A stretch of 6,688 bases of DNA, taken from the NCBI GenBank assembly GCA_900752535.1, contig CAADVV010000178.1:1-6688 (forward strand), read 5' to 3'. This DNA is from Bacteroidales bacterium (GTDB lineage: Bacteria > Bacteroidota > Bacteroidia > Bacteroidales > Muribaculaceae). The position numbers and the translations under genes were made by a program. Positions within the stretch are counted from its first letter, which is position 1; each line of letters opens with the position of its first letter. The notes below the pieces were generated by a model that worked only from the letters and a program-made list of their open reading frames with translations, was not told the origin of the DNA and did not search any database. Below, one piece after another: positions 1-6,688 of the stretch.

Positions 1-42
1 CGGCCACCGCGGCGAGCAGAGTGAGGCGGAACCGACGAGACT

Positions 43-1755
43 TCACTTTACGGCAATTTTTGTGACGGTGTGACCACACACCTTAATGTAGATGCCCGGA
101 CGAGACGGCTGAGCCGTGCCGGTATTCAATCCGTCGATTGTGTAGTAAACAGGTGTCGCCGTGGAATCCTCTACAAGAGTTTCCTCGATTGATGATGTAT
201 CGTTGCTATATTCGATACGAGCCTTCTCCAGGTATACAGGAATATCTCCATTGCTCGAAAAAACGACCGCAGCTGAACCGGCGCGGGAAACGGGTGCCTC
301 CCAAATCTGAGTGTGGTCTTCTGTTTTCAGCGGTTTCCCGTTAAATAATACAGTTCCTTTCTTTCCTTCAGAGTTAGGACGAATGGTGAATATTATCTTT
401 TTGATTTCGGATTCATCAGTTGTCGGCATGAAAGAGAAGCTTGTATTGCCGAATTTTAGTATGCCCCGGTTATTGAAATCATAAGAAACCCAACTGCCGT
501 TGCCGATAGTCTCGATTGTCATTGCGGATGTCGGCGTCGAGAATTTGGCACCAACTGGAAAAGATATTTCATTATCGGTTGTCATGATGTCCTTGTCTGA
601 GGGCATCTCATAACTGATGGCGTCTCGTGACGAGAAATCAAATGTGGTGGAATTGTCGGGAATGAATCCAGTGACTTCAAGACGACCGTTCTGACCGACA
701 ATAGCGCGAACACTTCCGCTCTCGTCATATACCGGAGAATCAGTAATCATGTCGGCATCAATCGAGGTGTCGCCTGAGACAATACGGCTTGTACCGTCGT
801 TATTTCTGACAAGAGTAACACTGCTGATTCGAATGTAGCTGCCCGGCTGTTCGGCGGAGATGTCGGTCGTTGTCATGAGCTTGCCTTCAGGAATATTAGT
901 ATGTCCGGCTTTGGAGAATGTGAGATCTGAGGCAGTCATGCTTCCGTCGTCTGAAGGTGTGCCGGCGAAATATGCCTCAATGATGTCACCGGGAATGAAT
1001 TTTGAGGTTACGCCAATGACAGGCAGGTCTGTGCCCTCTGGATCTCGCAGCCAAAGTCGGTCAGCGGACTGAGCAATCACGGTAGCGCGTGATGAAATTG
1101 CTGCAATGCCTGAGGCTTTTTCGCGCCATTCGGCAATTGTTGTATAAACCTCGTCTGGGATGCTGACAAATTCGATGCTTCCGATGCCCACATCGGTGTA
1201 GTCCGTTGCTTCCGGCAGGTAAACAGAGAGCGATGGACATATGTTGTCACGTCTGTCACCCGCAAGACCGACTATGATTCGGTCTGTATGATTATCAGCA
1301 GATATATTCGCTATTCCTTGTCGATAGTCTGGTTTCTCAACCTCGTCAGAGACGAATGGATCGTCGTCATCTTCATAAGCAAACTTATGCTTCAGGTTGG
1401 CATATATGGGTCCGTCAGCGAGTTCGCGAAGATAAACCACAGCGTGAGAAAAGTTTCCTTTTGTCGGGGTAGCGCGCATGAAACTCTCCGCAGTACTGTT
1501 ATCTTTGTTTTTAAGTACAAGCGCGTAATCGCCGAAGGCATTGTCTTCAGAAAATGACACTTCCGAAAAGATCCAGTTGACCCCGTCGGGAGATTCATAT
1601 TTGCCGTTTAAATCGTCCGCCCACCATTCAAACCATAGGTCTTCATTAAAATTGACGACGAGATTCTCTGCATTTGATTGAGACACGAAAGCAAGTGCCA
1701 GAAGGAGCAAAGCGGCCTTTGACACCTTGGACGGTTTTAGATTGTATGGTTTCAT
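43..1755 (-). CDS. Exported beta-rich protein with tandem OB-fold-like modules and a T9SS-type C-terminal tail
   Basis: 570-residue protein of unknown function, probably surface-exposed or secreted. Residues 1-29 are a Sec signal peptide: basic start, hydrophobic core AALLLLALAF, cleavage expected after SNA29. There is no lipobox cysteine, so it is not a lipoprotein. About 30-200 is a beta-rich region with an acidic patch (EDDDD, 128-132). About 203-283 and 290-385 resemble the OB-fold-like modules common in Bacteroidales exported proteins: TIAEW opening, LRDPEG turn, then GDIIEAYFAG; the second has GSYIRISSV and LEVTGF. About 390-517 is a second beta domain. About 532-570 is a short sorting-type tail (YYTIDG, GIYIKV, final IAVK). 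I see no catalytic motif; there are only two cysteines, C173 and C560. The ATG at 1755 gives a complete signal peptide. A GTG at 1725 (V11) is a less likely start because it would strip most of the basic n-region. A terminator separates it from the gene upstream, so it is probably monocistronic at its 5' side. Gene reality is near certain; domain names are inference from sequence pattern. Confidence 0.93.
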   Translation of the reverse strand: MKPYNLKPSKVSKAALLLLALAFVSQSNAENLVVNFNEDLWFEWWADDLNGKYESPDGVNWIFSEVSFSEDNAFGDYALVLKNKDNSTAESFMRATPTKGNFSHAVVYLRELADGPIYANLKHKFAYEDDDDPFVSDEVEKPDYRQGIANISADNHTDRIIVGLAGDRRDNICPSLSVYLPEATDYTDVGIGSIEFVSIPDEVYTTIAEWREKASGIAAISSRATVIAQSADRLWLRDPEGTDLPVIGVTSKFIPGDIIEAYFAGTPSDDGSMTASDLTFSKAGHTNIPEGKLMTTTDISAEQPGSYIRISSVTLVRNNDGTSRIVSGDTSIDADMITDSPVYDESGSVRAIVGQNGRLEVTGFIPDNSTTFDFSSRDAISYEMPSDKDIMTTDNEISFPVGAKFSTPTSAMTIETIGNGSWVSYDFNNRGILKFGNTSFSFMPTTDESEIKKIIFTIRPNSEGKKGTVLFNGKPLKTEDHTQIWEAPVSRAGSAAVVFSSNGDIPVYLEKARIEYSNDTSSIEETLVEDSTATPVYYTIDGLNTGTAQPSRPGIYIKVCGHTVTKIAVK

Positions 1756-1760
1756 ATGCT

Positions 1761-1792
1761 CAAAAGTACCTTATTATCACAACATCACCAAA
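1761..1792 (-). promoter_or_regulatory. Bacteroidota-type promoter match for the 570-residue gene
   Basis: On the minus strand TTTG (1792-1789) is followed, after a 20-nt spacer, by TACTTTTG (1768-1761). This is an exact fit to the Bacteroides consensus TTTG (-33) and TAnnTTTG (-7) with normal spacing. It lies between the upstream terminator and the start codon, where a promoter is needed. The difficulty is that the -7 box ends only 5 nt before the ATG, so the mRNA would be leaderless or nearly so. A weaker alternative further up is TTTG (1838-1835), 23 nt, TATGTTTT (1811-1804), which would give a leader of about 40 nt. Confidence 0.45.
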
Positions 1793-1859
1793 CTTTAAGC
1801 TGAAAAACATATTTTTTTCTCAGGATTTTAGTCGCAAATCATTAAAACTCGGGAACTGT

Positions 1860-1907
1860 AAAAAGAAAGTGTCCCGAAAGCCATTTGAAAGATGGCTTTC
1901 GGGACAC
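1860..1907 (-). terminator. Intrinsic (Rho-independent) terminator of the 1540-residue gene
   Basis: A perfect 16-bp inverted repeat pairs 1869-1884 with 1892-1907 around a 7-nt loop. Read on the minus strand, the hairpin starts 37 nt past the TGA/TAA-side end of the large gene and is followed directly by TTTCTTTTT (1868-1860). That is the stem-plus-U-tract form of an intrinsic terminator. The other side (1908 onward) has no T run, so it should work only for minus-strand transcription. It separates the two genes transcriptionally. Confidence 0.92.
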
Positions 1908-1944
1908 AGTGTGGACGGATTTCTTAACGAATCCGATTAGTGTA

Positions 1945-4900
1945 TTATCTTACAACCAGTTTGAATGAGCGGTTGCCGACAGTGACGATGTAAACGCCTT
2001 TTGCACCAACGGGGATAGATGCATCTCCGTCAACGAAGCGCGAAGCGACATTCAGACCTGTGAGCGTGTAGACGTTGACCATCGAGTTGTTGACGCCTTT
2101 GACGATAATGTTCATGCCGCGTGAGCTTACGCTGACGTTGGCATTGACGTTGAGTGCGTCGAGGGCGCTGGCAATGGTGGTAACGGTGTTCGACAGAGGC
2201 GATTCGCCGCGCTGCCACAGTGCTGATACATTATAGCTGTATGACTTGCCGGCCTCAACATTTGCGTCGATATATTCGAGGACATCGGGTTTGGCGGTGT
2301 CAATCATGATGCCGTCACGATAGATGTTGTAGTTGACAAGGTTGAGCTCAAGGGGCTTCGAGCCTGCGGCGATGTATGTGATGTCATCCACGAGAACGGC
2401 ATAGTTCTCGGCTCCCTTGCCTTCATAGACGAGTGCGAAGCGGAGAGTTCCGGCGGGCAGTTCGGCGGTATATTCAATCCATTCGCTGGCAAACGGTATC
2501 GACAGAGTTTCACCAAGTTTGACATAGTCAGAAGGAGTGGTGCTGTTCTTGTCAGTGTAATAGATTGACAGAGGCTCGTTCAGGCCATATTGGCCGGCGC
2601 GTGCGAAGAAGCGGATTGTCTGGGCTGAACCGTCGAGCTGGGGCGACATAATCCAGTCATTGGCCTGGATGTTGGCGTTCTGCGGACGGATGGCGACGAG
2701 GTGTTTCAAGCCGCCATTGTGTGATTCCCAAGCGCTCGACATGATGCCGGCCTGGCTGGGATTCATAACCATCCATGAGAAAGGTTCGCCGTTGTGGTCA
2801 TATTCAAAGACAATAACCTGGCCGAAGAATTCCATGCCGGTGGTGATGGTGTTTGCGCCGTCACCGTCATAGGTTACCCAGTCGCCATAGTCAGCGATGA
2901 CATAGTTGCCGTAGCTCTCGAAGTCATCCATTGTCGAAGCATTGGGACGGTTTTCGAGGTCGGGTGCAGTCCAGTTGAGGGTGACACCGTTGGCTGATGT
3001 GGCCGTCAGGTTGCGCGGGGTGGGGTAGTCGTTGCCGGCGATGGCTGTCGAAGCTTCGGCGAAGCTGTTGTTGGTCAGGTCTTCGTCGGCGGCATAGATA
3101 ATCTCGGCGGTGTAGCTGGCTTTCTCGCCGTCACCCGAGAGCATCAGGTCTTCATAGTCAAGTGTGACATTGGAGAACGGCTGGATGTCGTTGCCCTCGA
3201 TACGGTCGATTTCGCGACCGTTCTTGCTCAGACGAATCTCATAGTCACTACCGCTGACCTTGTTGTCAGATGAGTTGCGGACGGTGAAGGTGAGGTAGTT
3301 GTCGTCGCTGACGTTCTTGTCGGCTTCGGCGGTCATGCTGACGGCTATCAGGTCATGGTCGTGAATGTCGATAATCGAGACGTTGTCAAATGCCGCGAAG
3401 GTGTTGGATGCTTTGTTAGATTCGGCATAGAATGCAAACTGGACATACTTGCAGTCTTTCAGTTCGGTGAGGTCAAGCTTAATCTGATTCCATTTGTTGC
3501 GGCAGTCTGCCGTAATGGGGATGGCATAGTAGTCAGAGAATGTGCGGTCGTCGTTTTTGAGAATCTCGATTTTGAATTTCTCGACATCGTCGGTGGCGTA
3601 TACATAGGCGACGAAAGTCGGCTTGTCTGTTCCGGCAAAAGTCATGCGCGGTGTAATGATTCGGTATGAGCCGCCGTCTTCCTTCGATGTGCCGAAGATT
3701 TCCATGTAGCCGTCGCTGTCATAACCGCTGAATGTTTCGGCATATGAAGAGGGATAGCCGAACGATGCCCAGTTGTCGTTAGGATCTGTGGGTTGTCCGG
3801 ACCATACGTACTTTGTGCGTGAGCCCGCAAATGACTCGATGATAGGAAGGGTTACCGGTGAGCCTGTGGTGGCTGAAGATGTAAGCCATGCCTGTGAGCG
3901 TTTTGTGCCGAGTGAGTTGTTTGCCCAGACGCTGATGGCCACGCGGTCCTGAGCTGCTTCGCCGGTATAGAGGGTAAAGCTGGCTTCATTGCCGTCGACG
4001 TTGATGTCGCTTTCTGACATCATTCCCGAGCTTGTCATCCAATCGAATGTGTAGGTCAGGTTGTCTTTGTCACAGTTACCTCCGTTAAATCCGGTTTCTG
4101 GAGCATCCCATGTCAGATGGATAAGACCCGGAGTGTTCAGGTCTTCCCAAATGACGAGATTGCGCGGTTTGCCGGGATAGTCGAGGCCTACGAAGAGTGT
4201 GCGGGGTGTGCGTAGACCTTCGCCCTTGGCGTTGACTGCAGCTACACCATAAGTCACGGTTTTGCCTTCTTTGCCGTTCTCGACGGCTTCGGTGTCATTA
4301 TATATCACGGTGTTGCCGGCGGCAACTCCGTCGGTGATGGTGGCAATCAGGGTGCCGTCGCGATAGATGTTTAGCGATGTGGGAGTCGTCGACTCGCCGC
4401 CGATATTCTTATCCGGACAAATGATGGTCAGCTTGGCTCCGGTCAGAGTGGCTTCGGCCTCGAATGTCGCAGCAGCAGGCATATCTGTCGTGACGCCGGT
4501 GATTTTGAAGTCTTTGAGATAAACCCTAACGCTGCTCGATACGGATTTGACGGCGAAATAGTAGCGACCGTCGGCAGGAGCCGTGTACTCGCCTTCGATT
4601 GTCTTGACACCGTCGAGAATTGCGTTGACTGAAGTCGTCGGGATGAATTCTGTGTAGTTTTCAACCGAAGCGGGATCTGTTCCGGCATATACAGCAACTT
4701 TTTCGGTGCCGCTGTGGGCCTGTACCTGCGAGCTGAATGTGTAGACACAACCTTTGGTCATCTGAATCGGGCCAATCAGCAAGTAGTCATCGGGAGTGCT
4801 GTTGTTGTTTGTATAAGTGGCAGCTTTGTAATTGCTGTCGTAGACCCATGTGTTGCCGTCCTTGTTGGCGTCGATGACATGGTAGAAGTCAAATGTCTGA

Positions 4901-6567
4901 TTGTTCTCGAAGCTGTCGCTCCAGGGGAGGTCGAGACGTCCGCCGGTGAATACGGTCAGAGACTCTTTGCTTTCGCCGGTCAGTGTTGTGCCGGCTTCGT
5001 TGCCAGAGGCCATCGGTGTGATGACATAGCTGTAATAATCGACGATTACATTGTCACCGAATGTGTCGATGAGGCTTGTCTCTGTGGTCGACTCTGCTAT
5101 TACCTTGTCGTCGGGCTTGCGGACAACTTTATAGGCTACATTGCTCATATTGCCGCCGTTGACACTCTCTGCATCATCCCAGAAGACAGTGACTTCATTT
5201 CCACTGGTCTGCACGTCGGGACGGTTGATTTTCGGGGTGTCACATCCGATGAATGCGCTGGTGGTGTTGCCGGCCGAGGCTGTTCCGTTTTTGCTTATAG
5301 CTTTGACGGTTATGAGGGTTATGCCATAGTCAGGCACAGTCACCTCTGCGTTCTCGACACGTGAGTCGGGTTCGGCGGTGCCGCTGCCTACTTCGGTGTC
5401 GCCTACATAGGCTTTCCATGTTGTTCCTGATTCGAGTGCGTCGCCGTTCGTGTCTTTGTCAGGCATGTAGAATGTCAGCAGGGCTTTCTTTTCGATACCG
5501 ACGGATGTGGCATAAAGAGCCATGACGTCGTTGGGCTGACCGCTTTCGACCACGACATCCTGCTTGAAAAAGATTCCTGAGAATATATCCTGGGACCCAT
5601 CGCCGCCGGACATGTCATAGCCGTATCTGGCAACAACTTGGGAGGTTCCTGATGACAAGTCTACTTTTATCAGATAAGGTTCAGGACCATAATCACCTTG
5701 GGAAATAACATTGAAATAGAGATTGTTGGTGTCATAATCAATGGTGGCTGACATAAACATGCCTTCGAAGACATAGTCGGGTTCATAGTTTGAAATGTAG
5801 CTGATTGTTATGGGATCAGTCATTTCGCCCGTTTCCTTGTTGATTTTGTATAAGTTGCCGTCGAAGGCGACGCCATAGAGTTGTCCGTCTTTGGTGCAGC
5901 CGAGAGCGACAATTTTCTGCGGAAGTTCTACGATGGTCTGAACTACGTCAAAAGAGTTGGTGTTGATATAGCCCAGCTTCATTGAATTGAGGGCGCCGGT
6001 GTATTTCATTGCCTTGTTGACAAATGCCCCATATATTCGGTTGGTTGTCGGGTCGAAGGCGAGGTCAGTCGGAAGAACAAAGTCATCATCTCCATCGAAG
6101 TAAACTTTGTAGCCGTATGAATTTCCATTCGGAGCCCATGTCTCGGCATCGTAGCTCTGATATGTGATGATGTCAGTGTCAATACCGGTTACAGCGAAAT
6201 ATGATCCGTTATAATAGCAGCCGGCAGAAGCTTTCAAAGTGTGTTTGTCGGATGAAGTAACGCTGTTACCACTTGTTTTCATGGCAACCGGACCCCAGTA
6301 GCCATCAAGGTTGCCATAGGAATAATGCATGTCGTTTGCGACATGGATGCCATAGAGTTGCGCATCGCCGTTGGTGCCTCCCATTACGGGAGCTTTGGCG
6401 GGAGCGGCAGCGCGGGCTTTCGCCGGGGCGGCAAGGCGAGCCTCATGCGCGGCCTGACGCTTATGCTTCAGGGACGTGACATCCGCATTGAAGCCGCCGG
6501 TAGCGAGCGCAATGCCTGAAACGCCGACAATCAGCGTGCTCAGAAGTGTTCGTGTAATTTTTTTCAT
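1945..6567 (-). CDS. Large multidomain surface protein: propeller-like, FN3, choice-of-anchor J (cleaved adhesin), CARDB-like domains, T9SS sorting domain
   Basis: 1540-residue protein, probably a secreted or surface-anchored adhesin-like protein exported by Sec and then T9SS. Residues 1-22 are a signal peptide (MKKITRT start, cleavage after ALA22). About 35-60 is an Ala/Lys/Arg/Pro-rich spacer. About 68-365 is propeller-like, with repeated blade strands (AFDPTTNRIYGAF, TKDGQLYGVAFDGNLYKIN, IDYDTNNLYFNV). About 366-440 and 442-540 are Ig/FN3-like. Choice-of-anchor J-like domains lie at about 545-690 (SFEN, DANKDGNTW, DYLLIGP, KDFKI), 906-1066 (ESFAG, YRIITP, FDNVSI) and 1211-1399 (DDFES, NDWIMSPQL, VDDITY). 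FN3-like domains lie at about 695-793 and 797-900. About 1070-1175 is CARDB-like (ends DEDLTNNSF). The third J domain interrupts an FN3 (1181-1208 plus 1403-1465). About 1470-1540 is a type A sorting domain (VNVYTLTG, GVYIVTV, final KLVVR). No protease or glycosidase active site is visible. Adhesion or ligand binding is inferred from architecture alone. The start is fixed by the signal peptide, and a terminator follows the stop. Confidence 0.95.
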   Translation of the reverse strand: MKKITRTLLSTLIVGVSGIALATGGFNADVTSLKHKRQAAHEARLAAPAKARAAAPAKAPVMGGTNGDAQLYGIHVANDMHYSYGNLDGYWGPVAMKTSGNSVTSSDKHTLKASAGCYYNGSYFAVTGIDTDIITYQSYDAETWAPNGNSYGYKVYFDGDDDFVLPTDLAFDPTTNRIYGAFVNKAMKYTGALNSMKLGYINTNSFDVVQTIVELPQKIVALGCTKDGQLYGVAFDGNLYKINKETGEMTDPITISYISNYEPDYVFEGMFMSATIDYDTNNLYFNVISQGDYGPEPYLIKVDLSSGTSQVVARYGYDMSGGDGSQDIFSGIFFKQDVVVESGQPNDVMALYATSVGIEKKALLTFYMPDKDTNGDALESGTTWKAYVGDTEVGSGTAEPDSRVENAEVTVPDYGITLITVKAISKNGTASAGNTTSAFIGCDTPKINRPDVQTSGNEVTVFWDDAESVNGGNMSNVAYKVVRKPDDKVIAESTTETSLIDTFGDNVIVDYYSYVITPMASGNEAGTTLTGESKESLTVFTGGRLDLPWSDSFENNQTFDFYHVIDANKDGNTWVYDSNYKAATYTNNNSTPDDYLLIGPIQMTKGCVYTFSSQVQAHSGTEKVAVYAGTDPASVENYTEFIPTTSVNAILDGVKTIEGEYTAPADGRYYFAVKSVSSSVRVYLKDFKITGVTTDMPAAATFEAEATLTGAKLTIICPDKNIGGESTTPTSLNIYRDGTLIATITDGVAAGNTVIYNDTEAVENGKEGKTVTYGVAAVNAKGEGLRTPRTLFVGLDYPGKPRNLVIWEDLNTPGLIHLTWDAPETGFNGGNCDKDNLTYTFDWMTSSGMMSESDINVDGNEASFTLYTGEAAQDRVAISVWANNSLGTKRSQAWLTSSATTGSPVTLPIIESFAGSRTKYVWSGQPTDPNDNWASFGYPSSYAETFSGYDSDGYMEIFGTSKEDGGSYRIITPRMTFAGTDKPTFVAYVYATDDVEKFKIEILKNDDRTFSDYYAIPITADCRNKWNQIKLDLTELKDCKYVQFAFYAESNKASNTFAAFDNVSIIDIHDHDLIAVSMTAEADKNVSDDNYLTFTVRNSSDNKVSGSDYEIRLSKNGREIDRIEGNDIQPFSNVTLDYEDLMLSGDGEKASYTAEIIYAADEDLTNNSFAEASTAIAGNDYPTPRNLTATSANGVTLNWTAPDLENRPNASTMDDFESYGNYVIADYGDWVTYDGDGANTITTGMEFFGQVIVFEYDHNGEPFSWMVMNPSQAGIMSSAWESHNGGLKHLVAIRPQNANIQANDWIMSPQLDGSAQTIRFFARAGQYGLNEPLSIYYTDKNSTTPSDYVKLGETLSIPFASEWIEYTAELPAGTLRFALVYEGKGAENYAVLVDDITYIAAGSKPLELNLVNYNIYRDGIMIDTAKPDVLEYIDANVEAGKSYSYNVSALWQRGESPLSNTVTTIASALDALNVNANVSVSSRGMNIIVKGVNNSMVNVYTLTGLNVASRFVDGDASIPVGAKGVYIVTVGNRSFKLVVR
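6388..6432 (-). repeat. Low-complexity Ala/Pro/Lys/Arg segment with an APAKA duplication
   Basis: Codons 46-60 of the large gene encode two APAKA units separated by RAA, inside a basic Ala-rich stretch (about residues 35-60) just after the signal peptide. The DNA is correspondingly GC-rich and weakly repetitive. It looks like a flexible spacer between the mature N-terminus and the propeller-like domain. Similar spacers follow signal peptides in other Bacteroidales exported proteins. I cannot tell whether it is kept or cleaved in the mature protein. Confidence 0.55.
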
Positions 6568-6688
6568 TTAGGTTAAAGATTGGTGAAACTTAGTTGTTCT
6601 CTCAAGCAGGATAGGGTGGCAAACGAAAAACGTTGTCCAATGTTTGATTTGACAAAAATACTACTGCGATGACAAATAATAGACGTAA
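6568..6688 (-). other. Non-coding upstream region and leader of the 1540-residue gene
   Basis: This 121-base stretch up to the window edge carries no credible gene. It is AT-rich compared with the coding DNA. The bases just before the ATG (ending AACCTAA) contain no Shine-Dalgarno-like purine block, which is usual for Bacteroidota. I see no strong hairpin that would suggest an attenuator or riboswitch. The upstream neighbour lies outside the window. Confidence 0.6.
6653..6660 (-). promoter_or_regulatory. Possible -7 box (TAnnTTTG) for the 1540-residue gene
   Basis: TATTTTTG on the minus strand matches the Bacteroidota -7 consensus exactly. It would give a 5' leader of roughly 80-90 nt. No TTTG sits at the expected -33 distance; the nearest one upstream (6676-6673) is only 12 nt away, which is too close. 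The call therefore rests on one box in an AT-rich stretch. Confidence 0.3.

Noticed and set aside
1..73. Possible 3' end of a convergent plus-strand gene (frames open to stops at 65 or 73)
   Set aside because: The two candidate frames cover only about 20 codons with no recognisable motif. The first 42 bases are strikingly GC-rich (30 of 42), but that is too little to assign a gene or a terminator.
1869..1907. The inverted repeat as a mobile-element end or regulatory operator
   Set aside because: Its position just after a stop codon and the T-rich run on the minus-strand side fit an intrinsic terminator. There is no transposase or second copy in the window.
1674..1940. Plus-strand open frame of 88 codons spanning the gap between the genes
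   Set aside because: It runs through the terminator hairpin and the promoter region and overlaps the signal-peptide codons of the 570-residue gene. Its low-complexity basic translation matches nothing I know.
3355..3669. Open frame of 104 codons on the plus strand
   Set aside because: It is antisense to the second choice-of-anchor J domain and has the same Val-rich shadow composition, with no promoter or start signal.
4714..5364. Open frame of 216 codons on the plus strand
   Set aside because: It lies wholly opposite the large gene, whose frame shows clear domains and a signal peptide. Its translation is Val/Cys/Gly-rich without recognisable motifs, as expected of an antisense shadow.
1945..6567. 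The large protein as a gingipain-like protease
   Set aside because: It shares adhesin-type modules with gingipains, but I see no caspase-like catalytic domain with a His/Cys pair. The N-terminal region looks like a propeller.
6651..6681. Paired TATTATTTGTC and TAGTATTTTTGTC motifs upstream of the large gene as a regulator site
   Set aside because: The similarity is short, AT-rich and imperfect, and part of it is the -7-like box. It is not enough to claim an operator.

Overview
The window looks like chromosomal DNA of a gut-type Bacteroidales bacterium. Muribaculaceae or Prevotellaceae are my best guesses; this is inferred from protein style and not from a marker gene. Three things point there. 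Both genes encode large exported beta-rich proteins ending in type IX secretion (T9SS)-style C-terminal domains. One is built from gingipain/HagA-like 'cleaved adhesin' (choice-of-anchor J) and fibronectin type III modules. The non-coding gaps carry matches to the Bacteroidota promoter consensus (TTTG, then TAnnTTTG) and no Shine-Dalgarno sequence at the starts.

Layout: everything is on the minus strand, so it reads from high to low coordinates. Positions 6568-6688 are an AT-rich upstream region with a -7-like box. Positions 1945-6567 encode a 1540-residue multidomain surface or secreted protein: signal peptide, Ala/Lys/Arg/Pro-rich spacer, propeller-like region, Ig/FN3-like domains, three choice-of-anchor J-like domains, a CARDB-like domain and a sorting domain. 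A strong intrinsic terminator follows at 1860-1907. Positions 43-1755 encode a 570-residue exported protein: signal peptide, beta domain, two OB-fold-like modules, a second beta domain and a short sorting tail. Positions 1-42 are a GC-rich stub with no assignable gene.

How they relate: the terminator between the genes and the promoter match just upstream of the second suggest two separate transcription units, not an operon. Both products should cross the inner membrane by Sec and the outer membrane by T9SS, ending on the surface or outside the cell. Neither has a catalytic motif I can recognise. Adhesion or binding of host, dietary or glycan ligands is the reasonable inference for the large protein. 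The role of the smaller one is unknown.

I found no RNA gene, mobile element, CRISPR array or enzyme system. The points most worth checking are a promoter match that would make the 570-residue gene's mRNA leaderless, the FN3 domain split by an inserted choice-of-anchor J domain, and the apparently duplicated beta domain flanking the OB-like pair.
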